DNA from: Torymus aiolomorphi
Lineage: Eukaryota; Arthropoda; Insecta; Hymenoptera; Torymidae
Direction of reading: 5' to 3'
NCBI GenBank assembly: GCA_036365515.1
Contig: CM070873.1
Coordinates: 179,814,104-179,878,103 of the forward strand
Length of the DNA stretch: 64,000 nt
Within the stretch, counting starts at the first letter, position 1. Each line of letters starts with the position of its first letter. Under the pieces are notes generated by a model. It searched no databases. It was not told the origin of the DNA and was given only the letters and a program-made list of their open reading frames with translations. Both the position numbers and the translations under genes were made by a program. Of this stretch, positions 1-14,239 are shown in pieces.

Positions 1-660
1 GTACAGATCCCGGCAAAAGCTCTTGGCTGTGCGCGCTGCGCGTCAGACTACACGTCGCTTGTCGGCAATGTCTGATGTACAGCCGATGCTCTAACTGTCT
101 CACGCTCTCTCGAAAGACGGTACGAACCTGACGCAGCGTCACGGACTTTTACTCGGAACTGACTTCGGGCGGTTTTGCAAGAATTTTCATCGTTTTGAGC
201 GATTTTTCTAAACGATGCTCAGTACACGTTCGACTTTCGAATTTGGACGATTGAGTATTTCACTTAGCCCTCTCAAGTTGAAATCCATCTGCCATTTTTT
301 CTCCCTCCCCCGCAGCGCGAAGTGGAAGTATGCTGGGCCCATAACCTGTTGAATAGTTAGTCAACGGGAGAAAATTGTGTAACAAACAAAACGATGATTT
401 GGTAATTAAAGCGGTTATTCGCGTCGAAAATATCTCCTCGAACAGAGCTGTCGATTACAAAAACGCTACAATCAATTCTGAATACGTAGTTCGCAGATAC
501 GACAGTACAGCAAGCAAGTCTCACAAAACACAGACTCGAAAAGCCGCTCAGCGTGACACACGCTCGGACGGACTGATTCGGCGCCCCGGTGCGTTGCTGC
601 ATGCGAGACGCGCCGCCTTTGCGCATGCGCGTGCGCGCTCGTCGAATGCCGACGCTTGAA
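1..660. other. Non-repetitive flank, no gene recognised
   Basis: This is the only sizeable stretch in the left third that is not tandem repeat. It is richer in G+C than the satellite that follows and carries CpG-rich patches near 560-655. Open frames on both strands are under 150 codons, have no recognisable domain, and run into the satellite. It could be unique flank, a promoter-side region or an old unrecognised repeat; the sequence does not decide. Confidence 0.4.
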
Positions 661-3600
661 GAGATTGGATTAGCTAATATCCAACATATAATATCTTTCA
701 TTTTTATGTCCCCAAAGCTGCTTCTTACTCGTGTTTGAGAAAATGTCCTTAAAAGTATTGTTACACTCAGAAATACCTCTATCTCCAATTGCATAATAAC
801 TCACAAGATTGCAATTTAATAATTTCCATTGTTTGTCGCCAAACTTACAGTTTTTATAAGTATTGTTACACTCACCAATACATCTAAAGGGCAGTCGCAT
901 AACTTACAAGATTGGATTTTAATATTCTCAATTTTTTGTCCCAAAAATGCTCTTTTACTCGTTTTTGCGAAAATGTCCTTAAAAGTATTTTTACACTCAC
1001 CAATGCTTCTAATATAAGCGCCAGTTGCATAGCTTATAAGATTGGATTTTAATATTTTCCATTATCTTTGTCCCAAAAATGCGCTTTTACTCGTATTTGA
1101 TAAAATGTCTACAAAAGTATTCTTCCACTCACTAAACTTTTGAGCGATGTTCCCCTAAATTCATATAATTGTATTTTAATATTTTTTATTTTCATGTCCC
1201 CAAAAGTGCCTTTTCACTCGTATTGGAGAAAATGTCCTCAAAAGTATTTTCACATTCATTAAACTTTTGAGCGACGTTCCTATAAATTTATTAAGTATTA
1301 TTTTAATATTTTTCATTTTTGTGTCCCCAAAGGTGCACTTTTACTCGCATTTCAGAAAATGTCCTCAAAAGTACTTTTACCCTCACTAAACATTTGAAGT
1401 ACGTTCCCATAAATTAATAAAATTATATTATAATATTTTTCATTTTTTTGTCCCCAAATGGGCCTTTTAACTCGTATTTGATAAAATGTCTTCAAAAGTA
1501 TTCTTCCACTCACTAAACATTTGAGCAAAGTTCTTATAAATTTATAAAATTGTATTTTCATATTTTTTATTTTTATGTCCCGGAAAGTACCTTTTTATAC
1601 GTATTTAAGAAAATGTCCTCAAAAGTATTTTTACCCTTATTAAACATTTAAGGTACGTTCTCATAAATTCATAAAATTATATTTTAATATTTTTCATTTT
1701 TATGTCCCCAAATATACCTTTTTACTCGTATTTCATAAAATGTCGTCAAAAGTATTCTTCCTCTCACAGAATTTTTTAGCAAGGTTCCCCTAAATTTCTA
1801 TAATTGTAATTTAATATTTTATATTTTTATGTCCCGGAAAGTGCCTTTTCACTCGTATTTGAGAAAATGTCCTCAAAAGTATTCTTTCACTCACTAAACT
1901 TTTGAGCGACGGTCTCATAAATTTATATAATTGTATTTTAATATTTTCTATTTTTATATCCCCGAAAGTGCCTTTTCACTCGTATTGGAGAAAATGTCCT
2001 CAAAAGTATTTTCACATTCATTAAACTTTTGAGCGTCGTTCTTATAAATTTATTCAGTTTTCTTCTAACAGTTTTCATTTCTGTGTTCCCAAAAGTGCCC
2101 TATTACTCGCATCTGCACTTTTACTAGCACAATGGCACTTTTACGCGCATTTGAGAAAATGTCCTCGTAAGTATTGTTACACTCACCAGTACTTCTAAGG
2201 GCCAGTTTCATAATTTTCGATATTGCATTTTAATATTTTCGATTTTTATTTCCCGAGAAGAGCCTTTTCTACTCGTATTTCAAAACATGTCCTTAAAAGT
2301 ATTGTTACACTCACCAGCACTTATGACAGCCCTTTCCATAATCGAAAAATGTGTATTTTATTTATTGCCATTTTCTTGTCAACGAATGTGCGCTTATACT
2401 CGTATTTGAGAAAATGTCCTCAAAACTTTTTTACCCTCACTAAACGTTTGAGATACGTTCCCATAAATGAATAAAATTATATTCTCATACTTTTCATTTC
2501 TTTGTCCCCAAATGGGCCTTTTTACTCGTATTTGATAAAATGTCGTCAAAAGTATTCTTCCACTCCCTAAACTTTGAAGCTATGTTCCTATAAATTTATA
2601 ATATTGTATTTTCATATTTTTTATTTTGATGTCCCGTAAAGTACCTTTTTATACGTATTTGAGAAAATGTCCTCAAAAGTATTTTTACCCTCACTAAAGA
2701 TTTAAGGTACGTTCCCATAGATCAATAAAATTATATTTTAACATTTTTCATTGTTATGTCCTCAAATAGGCTTTTTTACTTGTATTTAATAAAATGTCGT
2801 CAAAAGTATTCTTCCACTCACTAAACTTTTGAGCGAAATTCCCCTATATTTATATAATTGTATTTTAATATTTTCTGTTTTTATGTCCCCAAAAGTGCTT
2901 TTTCACTCGTATTGGAGAAAATGTCCTCAAAAGTATTTTCACATTCATTAAACTTTTGAGCGACGTTCCTATAAATTTATGAAGTATTATTTTAATATTT
3001 TTCATTTTTGTGTCCCCAAAGGTGCACTTTTACTAGCATTTCAGAAAATGTCCTCAAAAGTACTTTTACCCTCACTAAACATTTGAAGTACGTTCCCATA
3101 AATTAATAAAATTATATTATAATATTTTTCATTTTTTTGTCCCCAAATGGGCCTTTTAACTCGTATTTGATAAAATGTCTTCAAATGTATTCTTCCACTC
3201 ATTAAACATTTGAGCTAAGTTTCTATAAATTTATAAAATTGTATTTTCATATTTTTTATTTTTAAGTCCCGGAAAGTACCTTTTTATACGTATTTAAGAA
3301 AAAGTCCTCAAAAGTATTTTTACCCTCACTAAAAATTTAAGGTACGTTATCATAAATTAATAAAATTATATTTTAATATTTTTCATTTTTATGTCCCCAA
3401 ATATACCTTTTTACTCGTATTTCATAAAATGTCGTCAAAAGTATTCTTCCTCTCACAAAATTTTTGAGCAAGGTACCCCTAGATTTCTATAATTGTAATT
3501 TAATATTTTTTATTTTTATGTTCCGGAAAGTGCCTTTTCACTCATATTTGAGAAAATGTCCTCACAAGTATTCTTTCACTCACTAAACTTTTGAGTGACG

Positions 3601-6600
3601 GTCTCATAAATTTATATAATTGTATTGTAATATTTTCTATTTTTATGTCCTCGAAAGTGTCTTTTCACTCGTATTGGAGAAAATGTCCTCAAAAGTATTT
3701 TCACATTCATTAAACTTTTGAGAGACGTTCCTATAAATTTATTCAGTATTATTTTAATATTTTTCATTTGTGTGTCCCCAAAGGTGCACTTTTACTCGCA
3801 TTGCAGCAAATGTCCTCAAAAGTACTTTTACCCTCACTAAACATTTGAAGTACGTTCCCAAAATTAATAAAATTATATTATAATATTCTTCATTTTTTGT
3901 CCCCAAATGGGCCTTTTAACTCGTATTTGATAAAATGTCATCAAAAGTATTCTTCCACTCGCTAAACATTCGAGCTAAGTTTCTATAAATTTGTAAAATT
4001 GTATTTTCATATTTTTTATTTTTATGTCCCGGAAAGTACCTTTTTATACGTAATTAAGAAAATGTCCTCAAAAGTATTTTTACCCTCACTAAACATTTAA
4101 GGTACGTTCTCATTAATTAATAAAATTATATTTTAATATTTTTCATTTTTATGTCCCCAAATATACCTTTTTACTCGTATTTCATAAAATGTCCTCAAAA
4201 GTATTTTCACATTCATTAAACTTTTGAGCGACGTTCCTATAAATTTATTAAGTATTATTTTAATATTTTTCATTTTTGTGTCCCCAAAGGTGCACTTTTA
4301 CTCGCATTTCAGAAAATGTCCTCAAAAGCACTTTTACCCTCACTAAACATATGAAGTACGTTCCCATAAATTAATAAAATTATATTATAATATTTTTCAT
4401 TTTTTTGTCCCCAAATGGGCCTTTTAACTCGTCTTTGATAAAATGTCTTCAAAAGTATTCTTCCACTCACTATACATTTGAGCTAAGTTCCTCTAAATTT
4501 CTATAATTGTAATTTAATATTTTTTATTTTTATGTCCCGGAAAGTGCCTTTTCACTCGTATTTGACAAAATGTCCTCACAAGTATTCTTTCACTCACTAA
4601 ACTTTTGAGCGACGGTCTCATAAATTCGTATAATTGTATTTTAATATTTTCTATTTTTATGTCCCCGAAAGTTCCTTTTCACTCGTATTGGAGAAAATGT
4701 CCTCCGAAGTGTTTTCACATTCATTAAACTTTTGAGTGACGTTCCTATAAATTTATTCATTTTTCTTCTAATATTTTTCATTTTTGTGTTCCCAAAAGTG
4801 CCCTATTACTCACATCTGGACTTTTACTAGCACAATGGCACTTTTACGCGCATTTTAGAGAATGTCCTTGTAAGTATTGTTACACTCACCAGTACTTCTA
4901 AGGGCCAGTTTCATTATTTTCGATATTGCATTTTAATATTTTCGATTTTTATTTCCTAAGAAGAGCCTTTTCTACTCGTATTTGAAAACATGTCCTTAAA
5001 AGTATTGTTACACTCACCAGCACTTATGAGAGCCCTTTCCATAATCGATAAATTTGTATTTTATTTATTGCCATTTTCTTGTCAACGAATGTGCGCTTAT
5101 ACTCGTATTTGAGAAAACGTCCTCAAAACTTTTTCACCCTTACTAAACGTTTGAGGTACGTTCCCATAAATGAATAAAATTATATTCTAATACTTTTCAT
5201 TTCTTTTGACCCCAAATGGGCCTTTTTACTCGTATTTGATAAAATGTCGTCAAAAAAATTCTTCCACTCACTAAACTTTGGAGCTATGTTCCTATAAATT
5301 TATATAATTGTATTTTAATATTTTCTATTTTTATGACCACGAAAGTGTCTTTTCACTCGTATTGGAGCAAATGTCGTCAAAAGTATTTTCACATTCATTA
5401 AACTTTTGAGCGACGTTACCATAAATTTATTAAGTTTTCTTTTAATATTTTTCATTTTTGTGTCCCCAAAAGTGCGCACTTACTCGTATCTCCGAAAATG
5501 TCCTCGAAAGAATTGTTTCATTCACCAATAATTCTAAGGGCCAGTTGCATAATTTACGATATTGCATTTTAATATTTTCGATTTTTATGTCTCGAGAAGA
5601 GCCTTTTTACTCGTATTTGAAAACATGTTCTTAAAAGTATTGTTACACTCACCAGAACTTATGAGAGCCGTTTCCATAAGTGTAACAAATTGTATTTAAT
5701 TAATTTCCATTTTTTTGTCAACGAAAGTGCGTTTATGCTAGTATTTGAGAAAATGTCCTCAACAGTATTCTTACACTCACTAAACTTTTGAGCGAAGTTC
5801 CCCTAAATTCATATAATTCTATTTTAATATTTTTTATTTTCATTTCCATAAAGTGCCTTTTCATTCGTATTCGAGAAAATGTCCTCAAAAGTACTCTTCC
5901 ACTCACTAAACTTTTGAGGTACGTTCCCATAAATTAATAAAATTATATCATAATATTTTTCATTTTTTTTGTCCCCAAGTGGGCGTTTTTACTCGTATTT
6001 GATAAAATGTCTTCAAAGTATTCAAAATGACCTCAAAAGTATTTTCAGATTCATTAAATTTTTGAGCGACGTTCCCATAAATTTGCTAAGTTTTCTTTTA
6101 ATATTTTTCATTTTTGTGTCCCCAAAAGTGCGCTCTTACTCGTATCTCCAAAAATTTCCTCGAAAGTATTGTTACACTCACCAGCACTTATGAGAGCCGT
6201 TTCGTATTTTATTAATTTTCATTTTTTTGTCGACGAAAGTGCGCTTATGGTCGTATTTGAGAAAATGACCTCAAACGTATTCTTCCACTCACTAAACTTT
6301 TGAGCGAAGTTCCCCAAAATTCATATAATTGTATTTTAATATTTTTTATTTTCATGTTTCCAAAAGTGCCTTTTCACTCGTATTGGAGAAAATGTCCTCA
6401 AAAGTATTTTCACATTCATTAAACTTTTGAGCAACGTTCCTATAAATTTATTCAGTTTTCTTCTAATATTTCTCATTTTTGTGTTCCCAAAAGTGCCCTA
6501 TTACTCGCATCTGCACTTTTACTAGCTCAAGGGCACTTTTACGCGCATTTCAGAATATGTCCTCGTAAGTATTGTTACACTCATCAGTACTTCTAAGGGC

Positions 6601-7006
6601 CAGTTTCATAATTTTCGATATTGCATTTTAATATTTTGGATTTTTATTTCCCGAGAAGAGCCTTTCTACTCGTAATTGAAAACATGTCCTTAAAAGTATT
6701 GTTACACTCACCAGCACTTATGAGAGCCCTTTCCATAATCGAAAAATTTGTATTTTATTCATTGTCATTTTTTTGTCTACGAAAGTGCGCTGATAGTCGT
6801 ATTTGAGAAAATGTCCTCAAAAGTATTTTCACCCCCACTAAACGTTTGAGATACGTTCCCATAAATGAATAAAATTATATTATAATATTTTTCATTTTTT
6901 TTCCCCAAATGGGCCTTTTTACTCGTATTTGATAAAATGTCGTCAAAAAAATTCTTCCACTCACTAAACTTTGGGGCTATGTTCCTATAAATTTCTAATA
7001 TTGTAT
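661..7006. repeat. Satellite A, tandem array of ~126-bp units, left block
   Basis: Degenerate tandem repeat whose hallmark word AAAATGTCCTCAAAAGTATT recurs about every 122-135 bp (for example near 967, 1102, 1229, 1355, 1484, 1609 and 1735). Each unit has this word, a CACTCACTAAACTTTTGAGCG-like word, an AT-rich ATTTTAATATTTTT segment and a 'gtcccc...' segment that differs between unit subtypes. Subtypes recur in a fixed order: the segment with GTGTCCCCAAAGGTGCAC appears at about 1321, 3010, 3772 and 4278, and a CGAGAAGAGCC-type unit recurs near 2250, 4960 and 6650. The leftmost units (661-1000) are the most diverged, as expected at an array edge. Open frames inside are by-products of the repeat. 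Confidence 0.95.
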
Positions 7007-8330
7007 TGTTTGAGAATGCCATAATTTATAATGAGGACATGCTGTGGGTGTATACAAATAAATTCAGAGTCAAATACTTTGGTAAATTAAATTACAATAT
7101 ATTATAAAACTATCTATAATTAAATTAATATTACATATTTGTCGATAAACGGTATTATAAAAATGGATATAAATTACAATTTGAGTGTGCCAGTATTACA
7201 ATTTGAGTGTGCGAGTTTTACAATTTGAGTGTGTGAGTTTTACTGTGCGAGTGTGGGTGAGTTTGCTGAGTCACGTTCCCAATCACTGATGAGAGTTATA
7301 ACCAGACAATAAGCACCACAATAAAATATTATTAATTCTATTGTAGGTGCGTTTTCAGTGAGGTGCCACGATTAAATAACATTGATTTGATCGTGACTGA
7401 CTGTGTATTTTCTACTATACCGCATGGTTGTGCTTCCGTGTAGCAGCGCACTTTTGTAGGAAATGGCCGCATGTGTGAGTTGTTACCTGGGTTCGCAGTG
7501 ATTATATGTTATTCCCGAATGCGTGAGAGAATCCGATGATGCAGCAGCAGGTGAGTTGCGCCAGATGAGAAGTTCCGGGTGAAAAAGCCAGTTGTGTTTG
7601 GTATAGCAGTTGTTGAGAGCTGCTGCGGCTACCTCGTGGTGCGCTCAAAGGATCGAGCGCCAGTGAGAAGACGCCGCATGAGTATCACCGCCGTGTGAGA
7701 AGCCTCCGTGTGAGAGATACTGCTGCGAGAGATCCTGCCGTGCGAGACGACGCTGTATGAGATGTTGCTGTGCAGAAGTCCATTGTTGAGCGAGTGAGAA
7801 AGACCACACCTGAGTTGCTCCCATGAATAAAGCCGGCACTTGCAGACTGAGTTTTCCACGTCGTCGATCATTGCACGAGAGGATTTTGAGTAGAGAGAGA
7901 ATACCTCTGTCGGTTGATTAATTTCCGTGTGATACAATGCCGTATGAAGTGTCCATGTAAACGACTGAGCGTCCAACCTTGAGTATCTCCGACTTGAGAA
8001 TTGCCGAACGTGCACATTGAGTTGTCCACTGAACGTGCACGAGGTTGACCGATACATGAGAGACTTTTGAAGAGTGAGAATGAGTGAGCACTTCCGTCTT
8101 CTTCCGCGCCTCGATGTCACCGCGGCGAGAGACAAATCAGCGTCTCTCCCATTTACATATGTAAAAGTGAGAGGGACAGCATGAGTTTTTGCCATACTCG
8201 GCTAATCAGTGTAGCGAGTCAGCTGTTCCGTAGAGAGCAGTTGATGAGTGCTGCCATCGCGAGGCCACCTGCTGAGTTCTCCCTCAGTTGCGCAACCGCG
8301 GGAAATTCAAATTTTGATATTTCCCAAACA
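7007..8330. mobile_element. Probable solo LTR inserted in satellite A
   Basis: A 1324-bp block with no resemblance to the satellite interrupts one satellite unit. It starts TGTTTGAGAA and ends TTCCCAAACA, so the ends are short inverted repeats with the TG...CA signature of LTRs. The 5 bases before it (TGTAT, 7002-7006) recur directly after it (8331-8335) as a target-site duplication, and the satellite unit resumes there. No gag or pol frame lies inside. It holds three direct copies of a ~26-bp word containing ACAATTTGAGTGTG (about 7173-7255), a TATAAAA word near 7155, and many degenerate GTGAGA words at 7660-7800. A DNA transposon with 5-bp target duplications is the alternative. Strand cannot be set. 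Confidence 0.7.
7173..7255. repeat. Three ~26-bp direct repeats in the solo LTR
   Basis: Three near-identical copies of a word built on TTACAATTTGAGTGTG follow each other shortly after a TATAAAA word. Short tandem repeats of this kind are common in LTR U3 regions, where they can act as enhancer-like sites. That role is inference. Confidence 0.5.
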
Positions 8331-8742
8331 TGTATTTTCATATTTTTTATTTTTATGTCCCGTAAAGTACCTTTTTATACGTATTTGAGAAAATGTCCTC
8401 AAATGTATTTTTACCCTCACTAAACATTTAAGGTACGTTCCCATAAATCAATAAAATTAGATTTTAATATTTTTCATTGTTATGTCCCCAAATAGACCTT
8501 TTTACGTGTATTTAATAAAATGTCGTCAAAAGTATTCTTCCACTCACTAAACTTTTGAGCGAAGTTCCCTAAATTTATATAATTGTATTTTAATATTTTT
8601 TATTTTTATGTCCCGGAAAGTGCCTCTTCACTCGTATTCGAGAAAATGTCCTCAAAAGTACTCTTCCACTCACTAAACTTTTGAGCGACGTTCTCATAAA
8701 TTTATATAATTGTATTTTAATATTTTCTATTTTTATGACCAC

Positions 8743-11700
8743 GAAAGTGCCTTTTCACTCGTATTGGAGAAAATGTCGTCAAAAGTATTGTCACATTCAT
8801 TAATCTTTTGAGCGACGTTCCCATAAATTTATTAAGTTTTCATTTAATATTTTTCATTTTTGTGTCCCCAAAAGTGCGCTCTTACTCGTATCTCTGAAAA
8901 TGTCCTCGAAAGAATTGTTTCACTCACCAATAATTCTAAGGGCCAGTTCCATAATTTACGATATTGCATTTTAATATTTTCGATTTTTATGTCCCGAGAA
9001 GAGCCTTTTTACTCGTATTTGAAAACATGTCCTTAAAAGTATTGTTACACTCTCCAGAACTTATGAGAGCCGTTTCCATAAGTGTAACAAATTGTATTTA
9101 ATTAATTTCCATTTTTTTGTCAATGAAAGTGCGTTTATGCTAGTATTTGAGAAAATGTCCTCAAAAGTATTCTTACACTCACTAAACTTTTGAGCGAAGT
9201 TCCCCTAAATTCATATAATTCTATTTTAATATTTTTTATTTTCATGTCCACAAAGTGCCTTTTCATTCGTATTCGAGAAAATGTCCTCAAAAGTACACTT
9301 CCACTCACTAAACTTTTGAGGTACGTTGCCCATAAATTAATAAAATTATATCATAATATTTTTCATTTTTTTGTCCCCAAATGGGCGTTTTTACGCGTAT
9401 TTGATAAAATGGCTTCAAAAGTATTCAAAATGTCCTCAAAAGTATTTTCAGATTCATTAAATTTTTGAGCGACGTTCCCATAAATTTACTAAGTTTTTTT
9501 TTAATATTTTCCATTTTTGTGTCCCCAAAAGTGCGCTCTTACTCGTATCTCCAAAAATGTCCTCGAAAGTATTGTTACACTCACCAGCACTTATGAGAGC
9601 CGTTTCGTAATTTATTAATTTTCATTTTTTTGTCAACGAAAGTGCGCTTATGCTCGTATTTGAGAAAATGACCTCAAACGTATTCTTCCACTCACTAAAC
9701 TTTTGAGCGAAGTTCCCCAAAATTCATATAATTGTATTTTAATATTTTTTATTTTCATGTTTCCAAAAGTGCCTTTTCACTCGTATTGGAGAAAATGTCC
9801 TCAAAAGTATTTTCACATTCATTAAACTTTTGAGCTACGTTACCATAAATTTATCAAGTTTTCTTTTAATATTTTTCATTTTTGTGTCCCCAAAAGTGCG
9901 CTCTTACTCGTATCTCCGAAAATGTCCTCGAAAGTATTGTTACACTCATCAATACTTCTAAGGGCCAGTTGCATAATTTACGATATTGCATTTTAATATT
10001 TTCGATTTTTATATCCGGAGAAGAGCCTTTTTACTCGTATTAAAAAACATGTCCTTAAAGTATTTTTACACTCACCAGCACTTATGAGAGCCGTTTCCAT
10101 AAGCGTAACAAATTGTATTTTATTAATTTTCATTTTTTTGTCAGCGAAATTGCGCTTATGCTCGTATTTGAGAAAATGTCCTCAAAAGTATTCTTCCACT
10201 CACTAAACATTTGAGCGAAGTTCCCGTAAATTCATATAATTGTATTTTAATATGTCCCCAAAAGTGCCTTTTCATTCGTATTCGAGAAAATGTCCTCAAA
10301 AGTATTTTCACATTCATTAAACTTTTGAGGTACTTTCCCATAAATTAATAAAATTATATTATAATATTTTTCATTTTTTTGTCCCCAAATAGGCCTTTTT
10401 ACTCGTATTTGATAAAATGTCTTCAAAAGTATTCATCCACTCACTAAACATTTGAGCGATCTTCCTAAATTTATAAAATTGTATTTTCATATTTTTTATT
10501 TTTATGTCCCGGAAAGTGCCTTTTCACTCGTATTGGAGAAAATGTCGTCAAAAGTATTGTCACATTCATTAATCTTTTGAGCGACGTTCCCATAAATTTA
10601 TTAAGTTTTCATTTAATATTTTTCATTTTTGTGTCCCCAAAAGTGCGCTCTTACTCGTATCTCTGAAAATGTCCTCGAAAGAATTGTTTCACTCACCAAT
10701 AATTCTAAGGGCCAGTTCCATAATTTACGATATTGCATTTTAATATTTTCGATTTTTATGTCCCGAGAAGAGCCTTTTTACTCGTATTTGAAAACATGTC
10801 CTTAAAAGTATTGTTACACTCTCCAGAACTTATGAGAGCCGTTTCCATAAGTGTAACAAATTGTATTTAATTAATTTCCATTTTTTTGTCAATGAAAGTG
10901 CGTTTATGCTAGTATTTGAGAAAATGTCCTCAAAAGTATTCTTACACTCACTAAACTTTTGAGCGAAGTTCCCCTAAATTCATATAATTCTATTTTAATA
11001 TTTTTTATTTTCATGTCCACAAAGTGCCTTTTCATTCGTATTCGAGAAAATGTCCTCAAAAGTACACTTCCACTCACTAAACTTTTGAGGTACGTTGCCC
11101 ATAAATTAATAAAATTATATCATAATATTTTTCATTTTTTTGTCCCCAAATGGGCGTTTTTACGCGTATTTGATAAAATGGCTTCAAAAGTATTCAAAAT
11201 GTCCTCAAAAGTATTTTCAGATTCATTAAATTTTTGAGCGACGTTCCCATAAATTTACTAAGTTTTTTTTTAATATTTTCCATTTTTGTGTCCCCAAAAG
11301 TGCGCTCTTACTCGTATCTCCAAAAATGTCCTCGAAAGTATTGTTACACTCACCAGCACTTATGAGAGCCGTTTCGTATTTTATTAATTTTCATTTTTTT
11401 GTCAACGAAAGTGCGCTTATGCTCGTATTTGAGAAAATGACCTCAAACGTATTCTTCCACTCACTAAACTTTTGAGCGAAGTTCCCCAAAATTCATATAA
11501 TTGTATTTTAATATTTTTTATTTTCATGTTTCCAAAAGTGCCTTTTCACTCGTATTGGAGAAAATGTCCTCAAAAGTATTTTCACATTCATTAAACTTTT
11601 GAGCTACGTTACCATAAATTTATCAAGTTTTCTTTTAATATTTTTCATTTTTGTGTCCCCAAAAGTGCGCTCTTACTCGTATCTCCGAAAATGTCCTCGA

Positions 11701-12280
11701 AAGTATTGTTACACTCATCAATACTTCTAAGGGCCAGTTGCATAATTTACGATATTGCATTTTAATATTTTCGATTTTTATATCCGGAGAAGAGCCTTTT
11801 TACTCGTATTAAAAAACATGTCCTTAAAGTATTTTTACACTCACCAGCACTTATGAGAGCCGTTTCCATAAGCGTAACAAATTGTATTTTATTAATTTTC
11901 ATTTTTTTGTCAGCGAAATTGCGCTTATGCTCGTATTTGAGAAAATGTCCTCAAAAGTATTCTTCCACTCACTAAACATTTGAGCGAAGTTCCCGTAAAT
12001 TCATATAATTGTATTTTAATATGTCCCCAAAAGTGCCTTTTCATTCGTATTCGAGAAAATGTCCTCAAAAGTATTTTCACATTCATTAAACTTTTGAGGT
12101 ACTTTCCCATAAATTAATAAAATTATATTATAATATTTTTCATTTTTTTGTCCCCAAATAGGCCTTTTTACTCGTATTTGATAAAATGTCTTCAAAAGTA
12201 TTCATCCACTCACTAAACATTTGAGCGATCTTCCTAAATTTATAAAATTGTATTTTCATATTTTTTATTTTTATGTCCCG
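8743..12280. repeat. 1769-bp higher-order tandem duplication
   Basis: Positions 8743-10511 and 10512-12280 are two head-to-tail copies, near identical by eye: one clear difference is CGTAATTTATT near 9606 against CGTATTTTATT near 11375. 1769 bp is almost exactly fourteen 126-bp units. The second copy ends where the word GAAAGTGCC begins again at 12281, after which the sequence departs. This pattern fits recent unequal exchange. Confidence 0.9.
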
Positions 12281-13527
12281 GAAAGTGCCTTTTCACTCGT
12301 ATTTGAGAAAATGTCCTCAAAAGTATTTTTCCGCTCACTAAACTTTTGAGCGACGTTCCTATAAATTTATATAATTTTATTTTAATATTTTCTATTTTTA
12401 TGTCCCCTAAACTGCGCTGTTACTTGTATTTCAGAAAGTGTCCTCGAAAGTATTAATACACTCCCTAAACTTTTGAGCGACGTTTCCATAAATTTATATA
12501 ATTGTATTTTAATATTTTTTATTTTGATGTTTCCAAAAGTGCCTTTTCACTCGTATTGGAGAAAATGTCCTCAAAAGTATTTTCACATTCATTAAACTTT
12601 TGAGCTACGTTACCATAAATTTATCAAGTTTTCTTTTAATATTTTTCATTTTTGTGTCCCCAAAAGTGCGCTCTTACTCGTATCTCCGAAAATGTCCTCG
12701 AAAGTATTGTTACACTCATCAATACTTCTAAGGGCCAGTTGCATAATTTACGATATTGCATTTTAATATTTTCGATTTTTATATCCGGAGAAGAGCCTTT
12801 TTACTCGTATTAAAAAACATGTCCTTAAAGTATTTTTACACTCACCAGCACTTATGAGAGCCGTTTCCATAAGCGTAACAAATTGTATTTTATTAATTTT
12901 CATTTTTTTGTCAGCGAAATTGCGCTTATGCTCGTATTTGAGAAAATGTCCTCAAAAGTATTCTTCCACTCACTAAACATTTGAGCGAAGTTCCCGTAAA
13001 TTCATATAATTGTATTTTAATATGTCCCCAAAAGTGCCTTTTCATTCGTATTCGAGAAAATGTCCTCAAAAGTATTTTCACATTCATTAAACTTTTGAGG
13101 TACTTTCCCATAAATTAATAAAATTATATTATAATATTTTTCATTTTTTTGTCCCCAAATAGGCCTTTTTACTCGTATTTGATAAAATGTCTTCAAAAGT
13201 ATTCATCCACTCACTAAACATTTGAGCGATCTTCCTAAATTTATAAAATTGTATTTTCATATTTTTTATTTTTATGTCCCGGAAAGTGCCTTTTCACTCG
13301 TATTTGAGAAAATGTCCTCAAAAGTATTTTTCCGCTCACTAAACTTTTGAGCGACGTTCCTATAAATTTATATAATTTTATTTTAATATTTTCTATTTTT
13401 ATGTCCCCTAAACTGCGCTGTTACTTGTATTTCAGAAAGTGTCCTCGAAAGTATTAATACACTCCCTAAACTTTTGAGCGACGTTTCCATAAATTTATAT
13501 AATTGTATTTTAATATTTTTTATTTTG
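11526..13527. repeat. 1001-bp higher-order tandem duplication
   Basis: The block beginning ATGTTTCCAAAAGTGCC at 11526 is repeated at 12527, giving two adjacent copies of 1001 bp (about eight basic units). The first copy overlaps the end of the 1769-bp duplication, so the 1001-bp event came after it or involved an already duplicated template. Confidence 0.88.
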
Positions 13528-13727
13528 ATGTCCCCGAAAGTGTTTTCTTACTCGTATTGGAGTAAATGTCCTCAAAAGTACGTTTACACAGACAGGCACT
13601 TCCGAGGACCGTCCCCATAAGTGGATTCTTATTCGTTCCTTTTTCGGGGACTGTCCCCAAAAATGGAGAATGTCCTCGAAAGTGTGTTCTTATACGCAAA
13701 AATGCCCCCGAAAGTAGCTTCACATAC

Positions 13728-14239
<512 letters not shown>

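Noticed and set aside
357..794. 145-codon minus-strand ORF at the left edge
   Set aside because: Runs across the boundary between unique DNA and satellite A, with its N-terminal third encoded by satellite units; no domain.
9190..13111. Repeated short ORFs (92 and 61 codons) at fixed intervals in satellite A
   Set aside because: They are copies made by the 1769-bp and 1001-bp duplications, have no codon signal, and the basic unit shifts frame from one unit to the next.
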